NCBI GenBank assembly: GCA_015064185.1
Contig: SVSS01000006.1
Location: forward strand, 23,072 to 87,071
Source: Oscillospiraceae bacterium
GTDB lineage: Bacteria > Bacillota > Clostridia > Oscillospirales > CAG-272
Direction of reading: 5' to 3'
Length of the DNA: 64,000 bases
The number at the start of each line of letters is the position of its first letter. Positions within the stretch are counted from its first letter, which is position 1. The notes below the pieces were generated by a model. It ran no database searches. It was not told the origin of the DNA and saw only the letters and a program-made list of their open reading frames with translations. The translations under genes and the position numbers were made by a program. This document shows, in pieces, positions 56,662 to 63,982 of the stretch.

Positions 56662-58470
56662 ATGAGAGTAGCAGATTATATCGCAACGTTTTTATGTGAA
56701 AACGGCATCAAGGATTGCTTTATGGTAACAGGGGGCGGCGCCATGCACCTCAACGATGCCCTTGGGCATAAAGCAGATCTCCGGTGCGTTTTCAACCACC
56801 ACGAAAGCGCCTGTGCCATTGCGGCAGAGGCATACACACGTTACACGGGCAGGCTTGCCGCAGTTTGCGTCACAAGCGGCCCCGGCGGCACAAATGCGAT
56901 CACGGGTGTGCTTGGCGGCTGGGTCGACTCGATCCCCATGCTGATCCTTTCGGGGCAGGTCAAGCGAGAAACGACCATAAAAAGCTGCCCCACGCTGGCA
57001 CTGCGGCAGCTTGGTGATCAGGAATGTGATATCACGCAAATGATACGTACGATTACAAAATATGCCACAATGGTATGGGAGCCGACCGATATCGCCTACG
57101 AGCTTGAAAAGGCATTATACCTCGCAAAATCGGGCAGAGGCGGCCCTGTTTGGCTGGATATTCCGCTTGACGTGCAGGGAGCGCGAATAGACCCCGATAC
57201 GCTGCGACATTTTGCCCCCGAAAAGGAAAATTTCAACCACGTCCCCCCTGTTTCTCCGCAAACGGCACGAGAGATCCTGAGCTGCATACAAAAAGCAAAA
57301 GCGCCTCTTATTTTGGTAGGCACGGGTGTTCGCCTTGGAAACGCAGAGGAAAAGCTGCTCGCCTTGCTTGAAAAATTGCAGATTCCTGTTGTTACGGCAT
57401 GGAACGCAAACGATACCGTTGCCCACAACCACCCTCAGTTTGCAGGCATGCCCGGCACTGTTGGCACACGCGCGGGCAATTTTGCAGTGCAAAACTGCGA
57501 CCTGCTGCTCTCGCTCGGCTGCCGCCTTAACATTCGCATGATCGGTTACAACCGCCACGATTTTGCAAAAAACGCTTTTAAGATCATTGTGGACATCGAT
57601 GAAAACGAATTAAAAAAGCCCACCGTTGTGGCAGATATGCCCGTGCACGCTGACGTAAAGGAATTCATTTGCGCCATACTGCAGGAGCCATATGACCCCC
57701 CCGCTACGCATGCGGATTGGGTAAAATGGTGCCATGCGCTGGTCACGCGCTTCCCCGCAGCACTACCGGAATACCGCAACCGCAAAAACGGCACCTTAAA
57801 CCCCTATACGTGTATGGATCTTTTGTTCTCCTGCTTTGATGCAGGAGAGCGTATCGTTTGCGCCAATGGCAGTGCCTGCGTGATCACCTTTCAAGCGGCA
57901 AAGATCAAAGAGGGGCAACGCATGTTTACCAATTCGGGGTGCGCCTCTATGGGATATGGCTTGCCTGCGGCAATTGGCGTTGCGATTGCTGATAACACTC
58001 GCCGCACGGTATGCATTGAGGGTGACGGCAGCATTATGATGAACCTGCAGGAGCTTGCCACAGTGGCGCACAATAACCTTAACATTAAGATTATTCTTCT
58101 AAATAATAACGGCTATCATTCCATTCGCCAAACACAGCGCAATTTATTCGGGGAGCCCTTTGTGGGGCTTGATGCCAATAGCGGTGTCGGCTTTCCCGAT
58201 TTCGCGTTACTCGCAGGGGCATTTGGCATCCAATACTACCGGGCGGCAAGTGAAGCAGAGCTTATAGCCACCGCAAGCGTGGCACTAAATTGTAAGGGCG
58301 CGTGCCTGTTTGAGATCATTGTGGATGAGAAGCAAGGCTTTGCGCCGAAATCTGCCGCAAGAATGCTACCGGATGGGCGCATGACCTCCCCCTCGCTTGA
58401 TGATATGGCGCCCTTTCTTGATCGCGCGGAATATGCCGCCATCCGCTATCAAAAGCAAGAGGTTTTATGA
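56662..58470 (+). CDS. Thiamine-diphosphate enzyme, acetolactate synthase-like
   Basis: 602 residues behind AAAGGAGC. Three domains as in acetolactate synthase: PYR (about 1-165, with the catalytic Glu near 48 in FNHHESACAIAAEAY), central (about 190-320), and PP (about 365-560) with the TPP motif GDGSIMMNLQEL near 453-464 and the NN at its end (ILLNNNGY). Such enzymes in polysaccharide gene sets transfer a two-carbon acyl anion (YerE-like) or condense 2-oxo acids. No small regulatory ilvN subunit or other ilv genes lie nearby, so it is not obviously the branched-chain enzyme. Overlaps the epimerase gene by four bases. Confidence 0.85.
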   Translation: MRVADYIATFLCENGIKDCFMVTGGGAMHLNDALGHKADLRCVFNHHESACAIAAEAYTRYTGRLAAVCVTSGPGGTNAITGVLGGWVDSIPMLILSGQVKRETTIKSCPTLALRQLGDQECDITQMIRTITKYATMVWEPTDIAYELEKALYLAKSGRGGPVWLDIPLDVQGARIDPDTLRHFAPEKENFNHVPPVSPQTAREILSCIQKAKAPLILVGTGVRLGNAEEKLLALLEKLQIPVVTAWNANDTVAHNHPQFAGMPGTVGTRAGNFAVQNCDLLLSLGCRLNIRMIGYNRHDFAKNAFKIIVDIDENELKKPTVVADMPVHADVKEFICAILQEPYDPPATHADWVKWCHALVTRFPAALPEYRNRKNGTLNPYTCMDLLFSCFDAGERIVCANGSACVITFQAAKIKEGQRMFTNSGCASMGYGLPAAIGVAIADNTRRTVCIEGDGSIMMNLQELATVAHNNLNIKIILLNNNGYHSIRQTQRNLFGEPFVGLDANSGVGFPDFALLAGAFGIQYYRAASEAELIATASVALNCKGACLFEIIVDEKQGFAPKSAARMLPDGRMTSPSLDDMAPFLDRAEYAAIRYQKQEVL

Positions 58471-59405
58471 AAAGAGCAGTGATAACAGGCGCCACAGGCG
58501 CCATCGGCAGAGCCTTAATTGATGAATTGCTGCAAAACGGTATCGAAATTTTGGCACTGTGCCGTCGTGAAGGGAGAGTGCGAGAGTTACCGACTCATCC
58601 TCTACTTCGTATCCAATATTGCGCTCTTTCTGAGCTGTCCGCATTACAGCGCAAATCCGAAAAACCGTATGACGTGTTCTATCATTTCGGGTGGGCGGGC
58701 ACCAACGGAGCAGAGCGAAATACCCCCCACCTGCAATGCGATAATATTCGTTATGCGCTTGATGCCGTTTGTGCCGCCAAGCGCCTTGGGTGTCATACCT
58801 TTATCGGCGCAGGCTCTCAAGCCGAATACGGACGGGTTACCGGTGCCCTTACTCCAACCACACCAACCTTTCCCGAAAACGGCTACGGCATTGCCAAGCT
58901 TGCGGCAGGGGGACTGACGCGTCTTGCGGCAAGCGCTATCGGTATGCGCCATATGTGGGTGCGTATCTTAAGCGTCTACGGCCCTCACGATAACGAAAAA
59001 AGCCTTGTTTCCTCCACTATACTCAGCCTTATGCGCGGCAAAGCTCCGCAGTTCACTAGGGGCGAGCAGCTATGGGATTTTCTTTACAGCCGCGATGCCG
59101 CCTGCGCACTTCACCTGCTCGCCGAGCGCGGCAAGCACGAGATGGTGTATCCGCTTGGCAGTGGCAAAGCGCGACCGCTTAAGGAACATCTCCTGCAGCT
59201 TCGCGACACCGTAGCGCCGCAAGTGCCGCTGGAATTTGGCGCCATACCGTACAGTAAAAATCAAGTCATGCATCTATGTGCAGATATCACAGCAATCACA
59301 GCTGATACCGGCTGGCGCCCTACCACAAGCTTTTCTGACGGCATTCGCGAAACGGCGGCATGGTGGAGCGCACGCAAGAGCCTCACCGCCGAAAAACCGC
59401 AATAA
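58467..59405 (+). CDS. NAD(P)-dependent epimerase/dehydratase (extended SDR)
   Basis: 312 residues. Rossmann motif GATGAIG at 7-13, catalytic YGIAK near 139-143, and HFGWAGTNGAERN, typical of sugar-nucleotide-type extended SDRs. The ATG overlaps the stop of the TPP gene (ATGA). It would reduce, epimerise or dehydrate a sugar or keto intermediate. No nucleotidyltransferase or glycosyltransferase is linked, so the activated sugar is not identified. Ends the four-gene cassette; a CTACGACAAA/TTTGTCGTAG inverted repeat lies at 59432-59467. Confidence 0.85.
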   Translation: MKRAVITGATGAIGRALIDELLQNGIEILALCRREGRVRELPTHPLLRIQYCALSELSALQRKSEKPYDVFYHFGWAGTNGAERNTPHLQCDNIRYALDAVCAAKRLGCHTFIGAGSQAEYGRVTGALTPTTPTFPENGYGIAKLAAGGLTRLAASAIGMRHMWVRILSVYGPHDNEKSLVSSTILSLMRGKAPQFTRGEQLWDFLYSRDAACALHLLAERGKHEMVYPLGSGKARPLKEHLLQLRDTVAPQVPLEFGAIPYSKNQVMHLCADITAITADTGWRPTTSFSDGIRETAAWWSARKSLTAEKPQ

Positions 59406-59545
59406 ATCCCCCATCAACAAGCGCATTATTGCTACGACAAATTGGGCATATCTTATTTTTGTCGTAGGTCGTGCGACATTTTGTGTATCTTGTGATGAAT
59501 TACAAAATTTTCTACTATATCTTGTATATTTTTTCAAAAAACATC

Positions 59546-59574
59546 TTGACAAGTCGTATGACATCTGTTATAAT
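59546..59574 (+). promoter_or_regulatory. Consensus promoter of a candidate small RNA
   Basis: TTGACA (59546-59551), 17 bases, TATAAT (59569-59574): an exact consensus. No gene follows; a terminator lies about 60 bases downstream of the predicted start. Confidence 0.85.
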
Positions 59575-59580
59575 AAAAAA

Positions 59581-59690
59581 TGTAAGGATACCGTCTTTAC
59601 AGCTTGCATCATTGTTTCTTCTTTTTTCTCCTTTTAGGGCAGATAGGCACAAGGCAGAATGTGCTTGTCTGCCCATTTTTTATTTTTTTA
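59581..59690 (+). ncRNA. Candidate CU-rich small RNA
   Basis: Predicted transcript of about 105-110 bases. 5' hairpin GTAAGG/CTTTAC with a 7-base loop, then a single-stranded CU-rich run (TTTTTTCTCCTTTT at 59622-59635), then a terminator with 15 pairs (59637-59651 with 59660-59674, including wobbles) and a T-rich tail. The CU-rich run is complementary to Shine-Dalgarno sequences. It has its own consensus promoter and is followed by a separate tRNA promoter. No ORF fits. Unlike 6S, SRP RNA, tmRNA or RNase P in size and motifs. Confidence 0.65.
59637..59690 (+). terminator. Terminator of the candidate small RNA
   Basis: Fifteen pairs (59637-59651 with 59660-59674), loop AGGCAGAA, followed by ATTTTTTATTTTTTT. 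Confidence 0.85.
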
Positions 59691-59710
59691 AAAAAATTTC
59701 AAAAAAGGGG

Positions 59711-59739
59711 TTGACAAAGCAAATTTCCTGTGATATAAT
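59711..59739 (+). promoter_or_regulatory. Consensus promoter of the tRNA cluster
   Basis: TTGACA (59711-59716), 17 bases, TATAAT (59734-59739), about 35 bases before tRNA-Val. Confidence 0.9.
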
Positions 59740-59774
59740 ATGCCTCGTTGCCAAGCAGTGCAGCAATCGCAAAT

Positions 59775-59850
59775 GGAAGCATAGCTCAGTTGGGAGAGCA
59801 TCTGCCTTACAAGCAGAGGGTCATAGGTTCGAGCCCTATTGTTTCCACCA
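59775..59850 (+). tRNA. tRNA-Val (anticodon UAC)
   Basis: 76 bases with encoded CCA. Acceptor GGAAGCA/TGTTTCC (one G-U), D loop AGTTGGGAGA, anticodon stem TCTGC/GCAGA with loop CTTACAA, T loop TTCGAGC. First tRNA of a three-gene cluster. Confidence 0.93.
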
Positions 59851-59897
59851 CAATGCCTAACCGCCCTCAATTTATTGGGGGCGGTTACGCATCAAAA

Positions 59898-59974
59898 GGC
59901 CCGGTAGTTCAGTCGGTTAGAACGCTAGCCTGTCACGCTAGAGGTCGTGGGTTCGAGTCCCATCCGGGTCGCCA
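59898..59974 (+). tRNA. tRNA-Asp (anticodon GUC)
   Basis: 77 bases with encoded CCA. Acceptor GGCCCGG/CCGGGTC, anticodon stem CTAGC/GCTAG with loop CTGTCAC, T loop TTCGAGT. 47 bases after tRNA-Val. Confidence 0.93.
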
Positions 59975-59996
59975 CGCTTTTAGCACACCACCTCAC

Positions 59997-60072
59997 GCGG
60001 ATTTAGCTCATTTGGTAGAGCGCGACCTTGCCAAGGTCGAGGTGGCGGGTTCGAGCCCCGTAATCCGCTCCA
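59997..60072 (+). tRNA. tRNA-Gly (anticodon GCC)
   Basis: 76 bases with encoded CCA. Acceptor GCGGATT/AATCCGC, anticodon stem CGACC/GGTCG with loop TTGCCAA, T loop TTCGAGC. An inverted copy of its 3' end follows directly downstream (60106-60122) and again at 60302-60318. Confidence 0.93.
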
Positions 60073-60078
60073 GAACGA

Positions 60079-60104
60079 AAACCACCCCATTCGGGGTGGT
60101 TTTT
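60079..60104 (+). terminator. Terminator after tRNA-Gly
   Basis: AAACCACCCC (60079-60088), ATTC loop, GGGGTGGTTT (60093-60102) and further T. It sits inside the larger inverted repeat formed by the tRNA 3' end and its antisense copy. Confidence 0.75.
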
Positions 60105-60456
60105 CTCGTTCTGGAGCGGATTGCGGGGGCGAGAAATGCCCTTGATTGCGTTGCAATCAAGGGCGGGAAGAATGCCGATCTTGCTTTGCAAGTGACGGCG
60201 TTTAGCCGTCAAGGCATTCTGTTTTCCTCAAGCGCTAAGCGCTTGAGGTCGACGAGCCCCGTAACTTTATTTCTCCCATCCCCCATTCGGGGTGGTTTTT
60301 CTCGTTCTGGAGCGGATTGCGGGGGCGAGAAATGCCCTTGATTGCGTTGCAATCAAGGGCGGGAAGAATGCCGATCTTGCTTTGCAAGTGACGGCGTTTA
60401 GCCGTCAAGGCATTCTGTTTTCCTCAAGCGCTAAGCGCTTGAGGTCGACGAGCCCC
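60085..60456. repeat. 176-bp tandem hairpin repeat (two units)
   Basis: Unit 1 at 60085-60260, unit 2 at 60281-60456, identical by eye, period 196. Each unit has the antisense tRNA-Gly 3' end (TCGTTCTGGAGCGGATT), then GCCCTTGATTG/CAATCAAGGGC, a three-way set AGAATGCC/GGCATTCT enclosing CTTGC/GCAAG and GACGGC/GCCGTC, and CCTCAAGCGC/GCGCTTGAGG. No protein is encoded; the apparent frames are read-through of repeats. Confidence 0.85.
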
Positions 60457-60471
60457 CATTGTGCACATCCC

Positions 60472-60495
60472 CACCTCATTCGAGGTGCCTTTTTT
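60472..60495 (+). terminator. Terminator after the tandem repeat
   Basis: CACCTC (60472-60477), ATTC loop, GAGGTG (60482-60487), then CCTTTTTTC. Probably the last stop for transcripts that read through the repeat. Confidence 0.7.
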
Positions 60496-60521
60496 CTTTT
60501 ACGCATCTCGCAGCGCCCTTT

Positions 60522-61430
60522 TTACTCATCCTTTACCGCATAGATCTCGCTCTGCGCTTTCTTTCTATATAAAGAAGGGGAAATACCAAAGGCGGTTTTA
60601 AATGCCCTTCCAAAATGCGTATTGCTCTTATACCCCACCTGATCTCCGATATCGGATACCGTCATATTGGTTTTGGCAAGAAGCCTGCGCGCCTCCTTCA
60701 GCCTTACACCGTTCAGATATTCCACAAAGGAAAAACCTGTGGTTGCCTTAAAAATCCTCGAAAAATAGCAGGGGCTAATAAAAAATTGATTGGAAATGGT
60801 GGTTAGAGTAATATCCTCACTGTAATGGTTATTGATGTATGCGGCAACAGTAGAAACCGTTTTATGTGTAGGATTAAAATAATCGGTAACCCCAACCTTC
60901 GAGCCATCGCCGTCTGCGCCATAACGCGCTACAAGCAAAAGCAGCTGCATGAGTGAAGCCTTTAAAAATTGAAGATAACCTGCCTTCTTTCGTTGATATT
61001 CCGTATGCATTGCCGAAAGAATGCTCTCAACCACCACACGGTCCTCGGGAGAAAAGGTTGCCACGTTTCCGCCGTTTACAAATGTGGTCAGCAGAATCTC
61101 GCCGTCCGTTCCCTTTAAAAAATCCTCAAGGAATTTTTTGCGAAAGCTAATAAGATACCTCTCATATCCATTCTCATTTACCTTGCTGGTGCTATGAATG
61201 TCATAGGGCTTTATCAGCACAAAGCTACCGCTTTTGATATGATAGGTCTTATCCTTTACAAAATAATATCTATCTCCCGCCAAAAGGTAATATATCTCGT
61301 AATAGTCGTGATAGTGATGATTGCGCATGCTGCTTGGCGTTGCCACCGTTGATTTTTGCAAAAATATCGATGCCTCGGGCACAAGACCGTTCTCTGTGCG
61401 CTTTAACCCCTTTTGCTGATCGTATTCCAT
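60522..61430 (-). CDS. AraC-family regulator with cupin-type sensor domain
   Basis: 302 residues from the ATG at 61430 (MEYDQQKGLKRTENG) with GGAGGTGGAGGA just upstream; 18 upstream codons are excluded. The N-terminal AraC-binding cupin-like domain (about 30-160; HYHDYYEIYYLLAGDRYYFV, YDIHSTSKVNENGYERYLIS) would bind a sugar or similar ligand. The C-terminal double HTH (about 195-295; LTTISNQFFISPCYFSRIFK, VSDIGDQVGYKSNTHFGRAF) is complete. Divergent from the oxidoreductase/aldolase pair, which it probably activates through the sites near 61491-61524. Confidence 0.9.
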   Translation of the reverse strand: MEYDQQKGLKRTENGLVPEASIFLQKSTVATPSSMRNHHYHDYYEIYYLLAGDRYYFVKDKTYHIKSGSFVLIKPYDIHSTSKVNENGYERYLISFRKKFLEDFLKGTDGEILLTTFVNGGNVATFSPEDRVVVESILSAMHTEYQRKKAGYLQFLKASLMQLLLLVARYGADGDGSKVGVTDYFNPTHKTVSTVAAYINNHYSEDITLTTISNQFFISPCYFSRIFKATTGFSFVEYLNGVRLKEARRLLAKTNMTVSDIGDQVGYKSNTHFGRAFKTAFGISPSLYRKKAQSEIYAVKDE

Positions 61431-61490
61431 TCCTCCACCTCCGCAATTTGTCATAATTTTACCACGGATCCTTCTAAAATTCAATAAAAA

Positions 61491-61524
61491 TACGAAATTT
61501 CAAAAAAATCAGTAAAATTTCGTA
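61491..61524. promoter_or_regulatory. Operator-like inverted repeat between araC-type gene and oxidoreductase
   Basis: TACGAAATTT (61491-61500) and its reverse complement AAATTTCGTA (61515-61524), gap 14 bases, about 30 bp before the putative -35 box of the oxidoreductase gene and 60 bp before the regulator start. Confidence 0.55.
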
Positions 61525-61555
61525 GAATTGGTATCGGCTTTCGCAATATCTGTTG

Positions 61556-61585
61556 TTGTAATTAAGCAAAGCTTCATGCTATGAT
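61556..61585 (+). promoter_or_regulatory. Possible promoter of the oxidoreductase-aldolase unit
   Basis: TTGTAA (61556-61561), 18 bases, TATGAT (61580-61585), 44 bases before the ATG. The weak match fits an activator-dependent promoter. Confidence 0.45.
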
Positions 61586-61628
61586 AATAACGGTAGCACA
61601 CCAAAAATCAAAAATTGGAGAAATTGAA

Positions 61629-62918
61629 ATGGCAAACAAAAAAAGATACGTTCAAGTAGGGGTAGGTGGTCGCGCTCGCTTCTTTTATAACGCAGTAGCG
61701 GGCACGTACGGTGAAACCTCGGAGCTGGTGGCGTTTTGTGACATCAACAGAACGCGCCTTGAGTACGCGCAGCAGGTACTGATCGAAAAGTACAACTACC
61801 CCAAGGTAGCGCTCTATGCAGCAGATGAGTTTGACAAGATGATCGAGGAACAAAAGCCCGATTACGTCATCGTTACCACCATCGACCGCACCCACCACAA
61901 ATACATCATCAGAGCCATGGAGCTTGGCTGTGACGTTATCAGCGAAAAGCCCATGACCATGGATGCAGACAAGTGCCAGGCGATTCTTGATGCGATCAAG
62001 CGCACGGGCAGAAGCTTGCGCGTCACCTTTAACTATCGCTACGCGCCCCATAACTCTATCACGCGCCAGCTCATCATGGACGGCACGATCGGCGAGGTAA
62101 AGCAAGTGCATTTTGAGTGGCTGCTTAACACCAAGCACGGCGCGGACTACTTTAGAAGATGGCACCGCGACAAGAGAAACAGCGGCGGGCTTTTGGTGCA
62201 CAAATCCACGCACCACTTCGACCTTGTAAACTTCTGGCTCGGCACCAAGCCGAAGCAGGTATTCTCTTACAGTGATCTCTTGTTCTACGGCAGAGAGAAC
62301 GCAGAAAACAGAGGCGTAACCAAGTTCTATTACAGAGGCAGCGGCAGCGAGAACGCCAAGGGTGACCCCTTCGCGCTTAATATGATCGGCCACAAGGGCA
62401 TGGAAGCGCTTTACATGAATGCCGAGAAGGACGACGGGTATCTCCGCGACCAAAGCGTGTTTGGTGACGGCATCAGCATCGAGGACACCATGGGTGTTAT
62501 GGTAAGATACGAAAGCGGCGCTATTCTGACCTATGCGCTGAACGCTTACTCTCCTTACGAGGGCTTCAAAGCCTGCTTTACAGGCACCAAGGGCAGAATT
62601 GAGCTGAGCGTCACCGAGGCATCCTACGTAAACGCAGGTGGCGACGCCAAGCTGGAGGGTGCTGCAAAGTCCAAGTCGATCACGGTATTCCCCATGTTTG
62701 GCGAGGCTTATGACGTTGAGATTCCCGAGGCTGAGGGCGGCCACGGCGGCGGCGACCCCATCCTTCTCAACGACATCTTCGGCGTGCCCGAATACGACCC
62801 GCTTGAGCGCGCGGCTTCTCACGTTGACGGTGCCATGAGCATTCTTACAGGTATTGCCGCAAACAAATCGATTGCTTCGGGTCTGCCTGTAAACATCAAG
62901 GATCTTGTTACATTCTGA
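61629..62918 (+). CDS. Gfo/Idh/MocA-family oxidoreductase
   Basis: 429 residues from the ATG at 61629 (MANKKRYVQVGVGGRARFFY) behind TTGGAGAAATT. N-terminal Rossmann domain with VGVGGRAR and the conserved EKPMTMDADKC; the C-terminal domain has HKSTHHFDLVNFWLG (catalytic His) and GHGGGDPILLNDIF. Oxidises or reduces a sugar, inositol-like or sugar-acid substrate with NAD(P). 20 bases before the aldolase gene and under an AraC-type regulator, so it is part of an inducible catabolic unit; the exact substrate is unknown. Confidence 0.88.
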   Translation: MANKKRYVQVGVGGRARFFYNAVAGTYGETSELVAFCDINRTRLEYAQQVLIEKYNYPKVALYAADEFDKMIEEQKPDYVIVTTIDRTHHKYIIRAMELGCDVISEKPMTMDADKCQAILDAIKRTGRSLRVTFNYRYAPHNSITRQLIMDGTIGEVKQVHFEWLLNTKHGADYFRRWHRDKRNSGGLLVHKSTHHFDLVNFWLGTKPKQVFSYSDLLFYGRENAENRGVTKFYYRGSGSENAKGDPFALNMIGHKGMEALYMNAEKDDGYLRDQSVFGDGISIEDTMGVMVRYESGAILTYALNAYSPYEGFKACFTGTKGRIELSVTEASYVNAGGDAKLEGAAKSKSITVFPMFGEAYDVEIPEAEGGHGGGDPILLNDIFGVPEYDPLERAASHVDGAMSILTGIAANKSIASGLPVNIKDLVTF

Positions 62919-62938
62919 TCCATTAAGAGAGGTATATT

Positions 62939-63703
62939 ATGGCTACTTATATTGAGCCCTTGAAGCAAAAGCTCCAAAACTGCGAAAAAATTTATTCCAC
63001 CATGCTCTGCCACATCGGCTTCACCACCCTGCTCGGCATTTAAAAGACAAGCGGTCTTGATATGCTCGTTATGGACCTTGAGCACGGCTCGTTTTACCCC
63101 GAAAACATCGGCGATTTCTGCCAGATGTGCAATAAGGTTGAGTTGCCCGTGATCGTTCGTGTGCAGGACTGCGAGTATCACTACATCTCCAAGCCCCTTG
63201 ATATGGGCGCTGACGGCGTGCTGATCCCCCGTACCGAATCGATGGAGCAGGTGGAAACCGCCATCAACTCCATGCGCTTCTACCCCTACGGTAAGAAGGG
63301 TGTTGGCGGCAGAGCACTGCTCCGCCCCGGCGAGGATATTTACGATATCAACAAGAATCGCCTGCTCTTTATCCAGATCGAATCCCAAAAGGGTATCGAC
63401 CTGCTCGATGAGATGCTCACCAAATATGGCGATCAGATCGCGGGCGTTATCATTGGCCCCTGCGACATGGCAGTATCCATGGGCTGCGGGCTTGACACCA
63501 CCTGCGACAAGATGATGACCGCTATCACCGCAACCGTTACAACCTGCCAAAAGCACAACAAGAGCATTGGCATGTTTATGAACGATGATAAGGAAGCCGA
63601 ATTTTGGTGCAAGCGCGGCATGAACTTCTTCTGGATCAATACCGAGCTCGGCATGCTTGCCACCGAGATCGCAAGAAACAAAAAACGCGTAGACGAGTTC
63701 TAA
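62939..63703 (+). pseudogene. HpcH/HpaI-type aldolase interrupted by an in-frame stop
   Basis: From the ATG at 62939 (MATYIEPLKQKLQNCEKIYS, AGAGAGG upstream) 34 codons run to a TAA at 63041-63043, then the same frame continues to 63703 with clear homology (DMLVMDLEHGSFYPENIGDF; PVIVRVQDCEYHYISKPLDM; GADGVLIPRTESMEQVETAI; PCDMAVSMG). Without the stop it is 254 residues, the usual family length. The family cleaves 2-keto-3-deoxy acids to pyruvate and an aldehyde with a metal ion; the metal-binding and Arg positions lie after the stop. A restart at 63062 would lack the first strand and helix of the barrel. True loss, sequencing error or readthrough cannot be told apart. Confidence 0.85.
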
Positions 63704-63726
63704 CAGCAAAAAGCGTTCTAAGCACA

Positions 63727-63752
63727 GGGGTGCTGCCGTTTTTGCGGCGGCA
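63727..63752. other. GC-rich hairpin after the aldolase gene
   Basis: GGTGCTGCCG pairs with CGGCGGCACC (one G-U pair) around TTTTTG. No T-run follows, so it is a weak terminator candidate. Nothing else was found in the gap 63704-63860. Confidence 0.4.
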
Positions 63753-63860
63753 CCATCGTTTCATGACACACAGTTTTGCAAGAAACGGCATATCCTAACG
63801 GTAGAGCTGGCACCGCACATACCACTCCAAAAATCTTTTTTAAAAATAATTAAAAAAGGC

Positions 63861-63889
63861 TTGACAAACAACCCTCTCCTTGCTATAAT
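63861..63889 (+). promoter_or_regulatory. Consensus promoter of tRNA-Cys
   Basis: TTGACA (63861-63866), 17 bases, TATAAT (63884-63889), 19 bases before the tRNA. Confidence 0.9.
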
Positions 63890-63908
63890 GGTAAGGCATT
63901 CTCAATAT

Positions 63909-63982
63909 GGCGCCATGGCCAAGCGGTAAGGCAAAGGTCTGCAACACCTCTATCCCCAGTTCGATTCTGGGTGGCGCCTCCA
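63909..63982 (+). tRNA. tRNA-Cys (anticodon GCA)
   Basis: 74 bases with encoded CCA. Acceptor GGCGCCA/TGGCGCC, D loop CAAGCGGTAAGG, anticodon loop CTGCAAC, T loop TTCGATT. Another TTGACA begins at 63990, suggesting a further promoter beyond the window edge. Confidence 0.93.

Noticed and set aside
56662..58470. Housekeeping acetolactate synthase IlvB
   Set aside because: No ilvN, ilvC or ilvD nearby, and it lies in an overlapping set with an aldolase, a phosphatase and an SDR; kept as a general TPP enzyme.
59748..60341. 197-codon open frame over the tRNA cluster
   Set aside because: It crosses three tRNA genes and the tandem repeat, so it cannot be a protein gene.
63062..63703. Intact aldolase gene starting at 63062
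   Set aside because: Homology continues upstream of this ATG to 62939; a protein from here would lack the first strand and helix of the barrel and there is no ribosome binding site.
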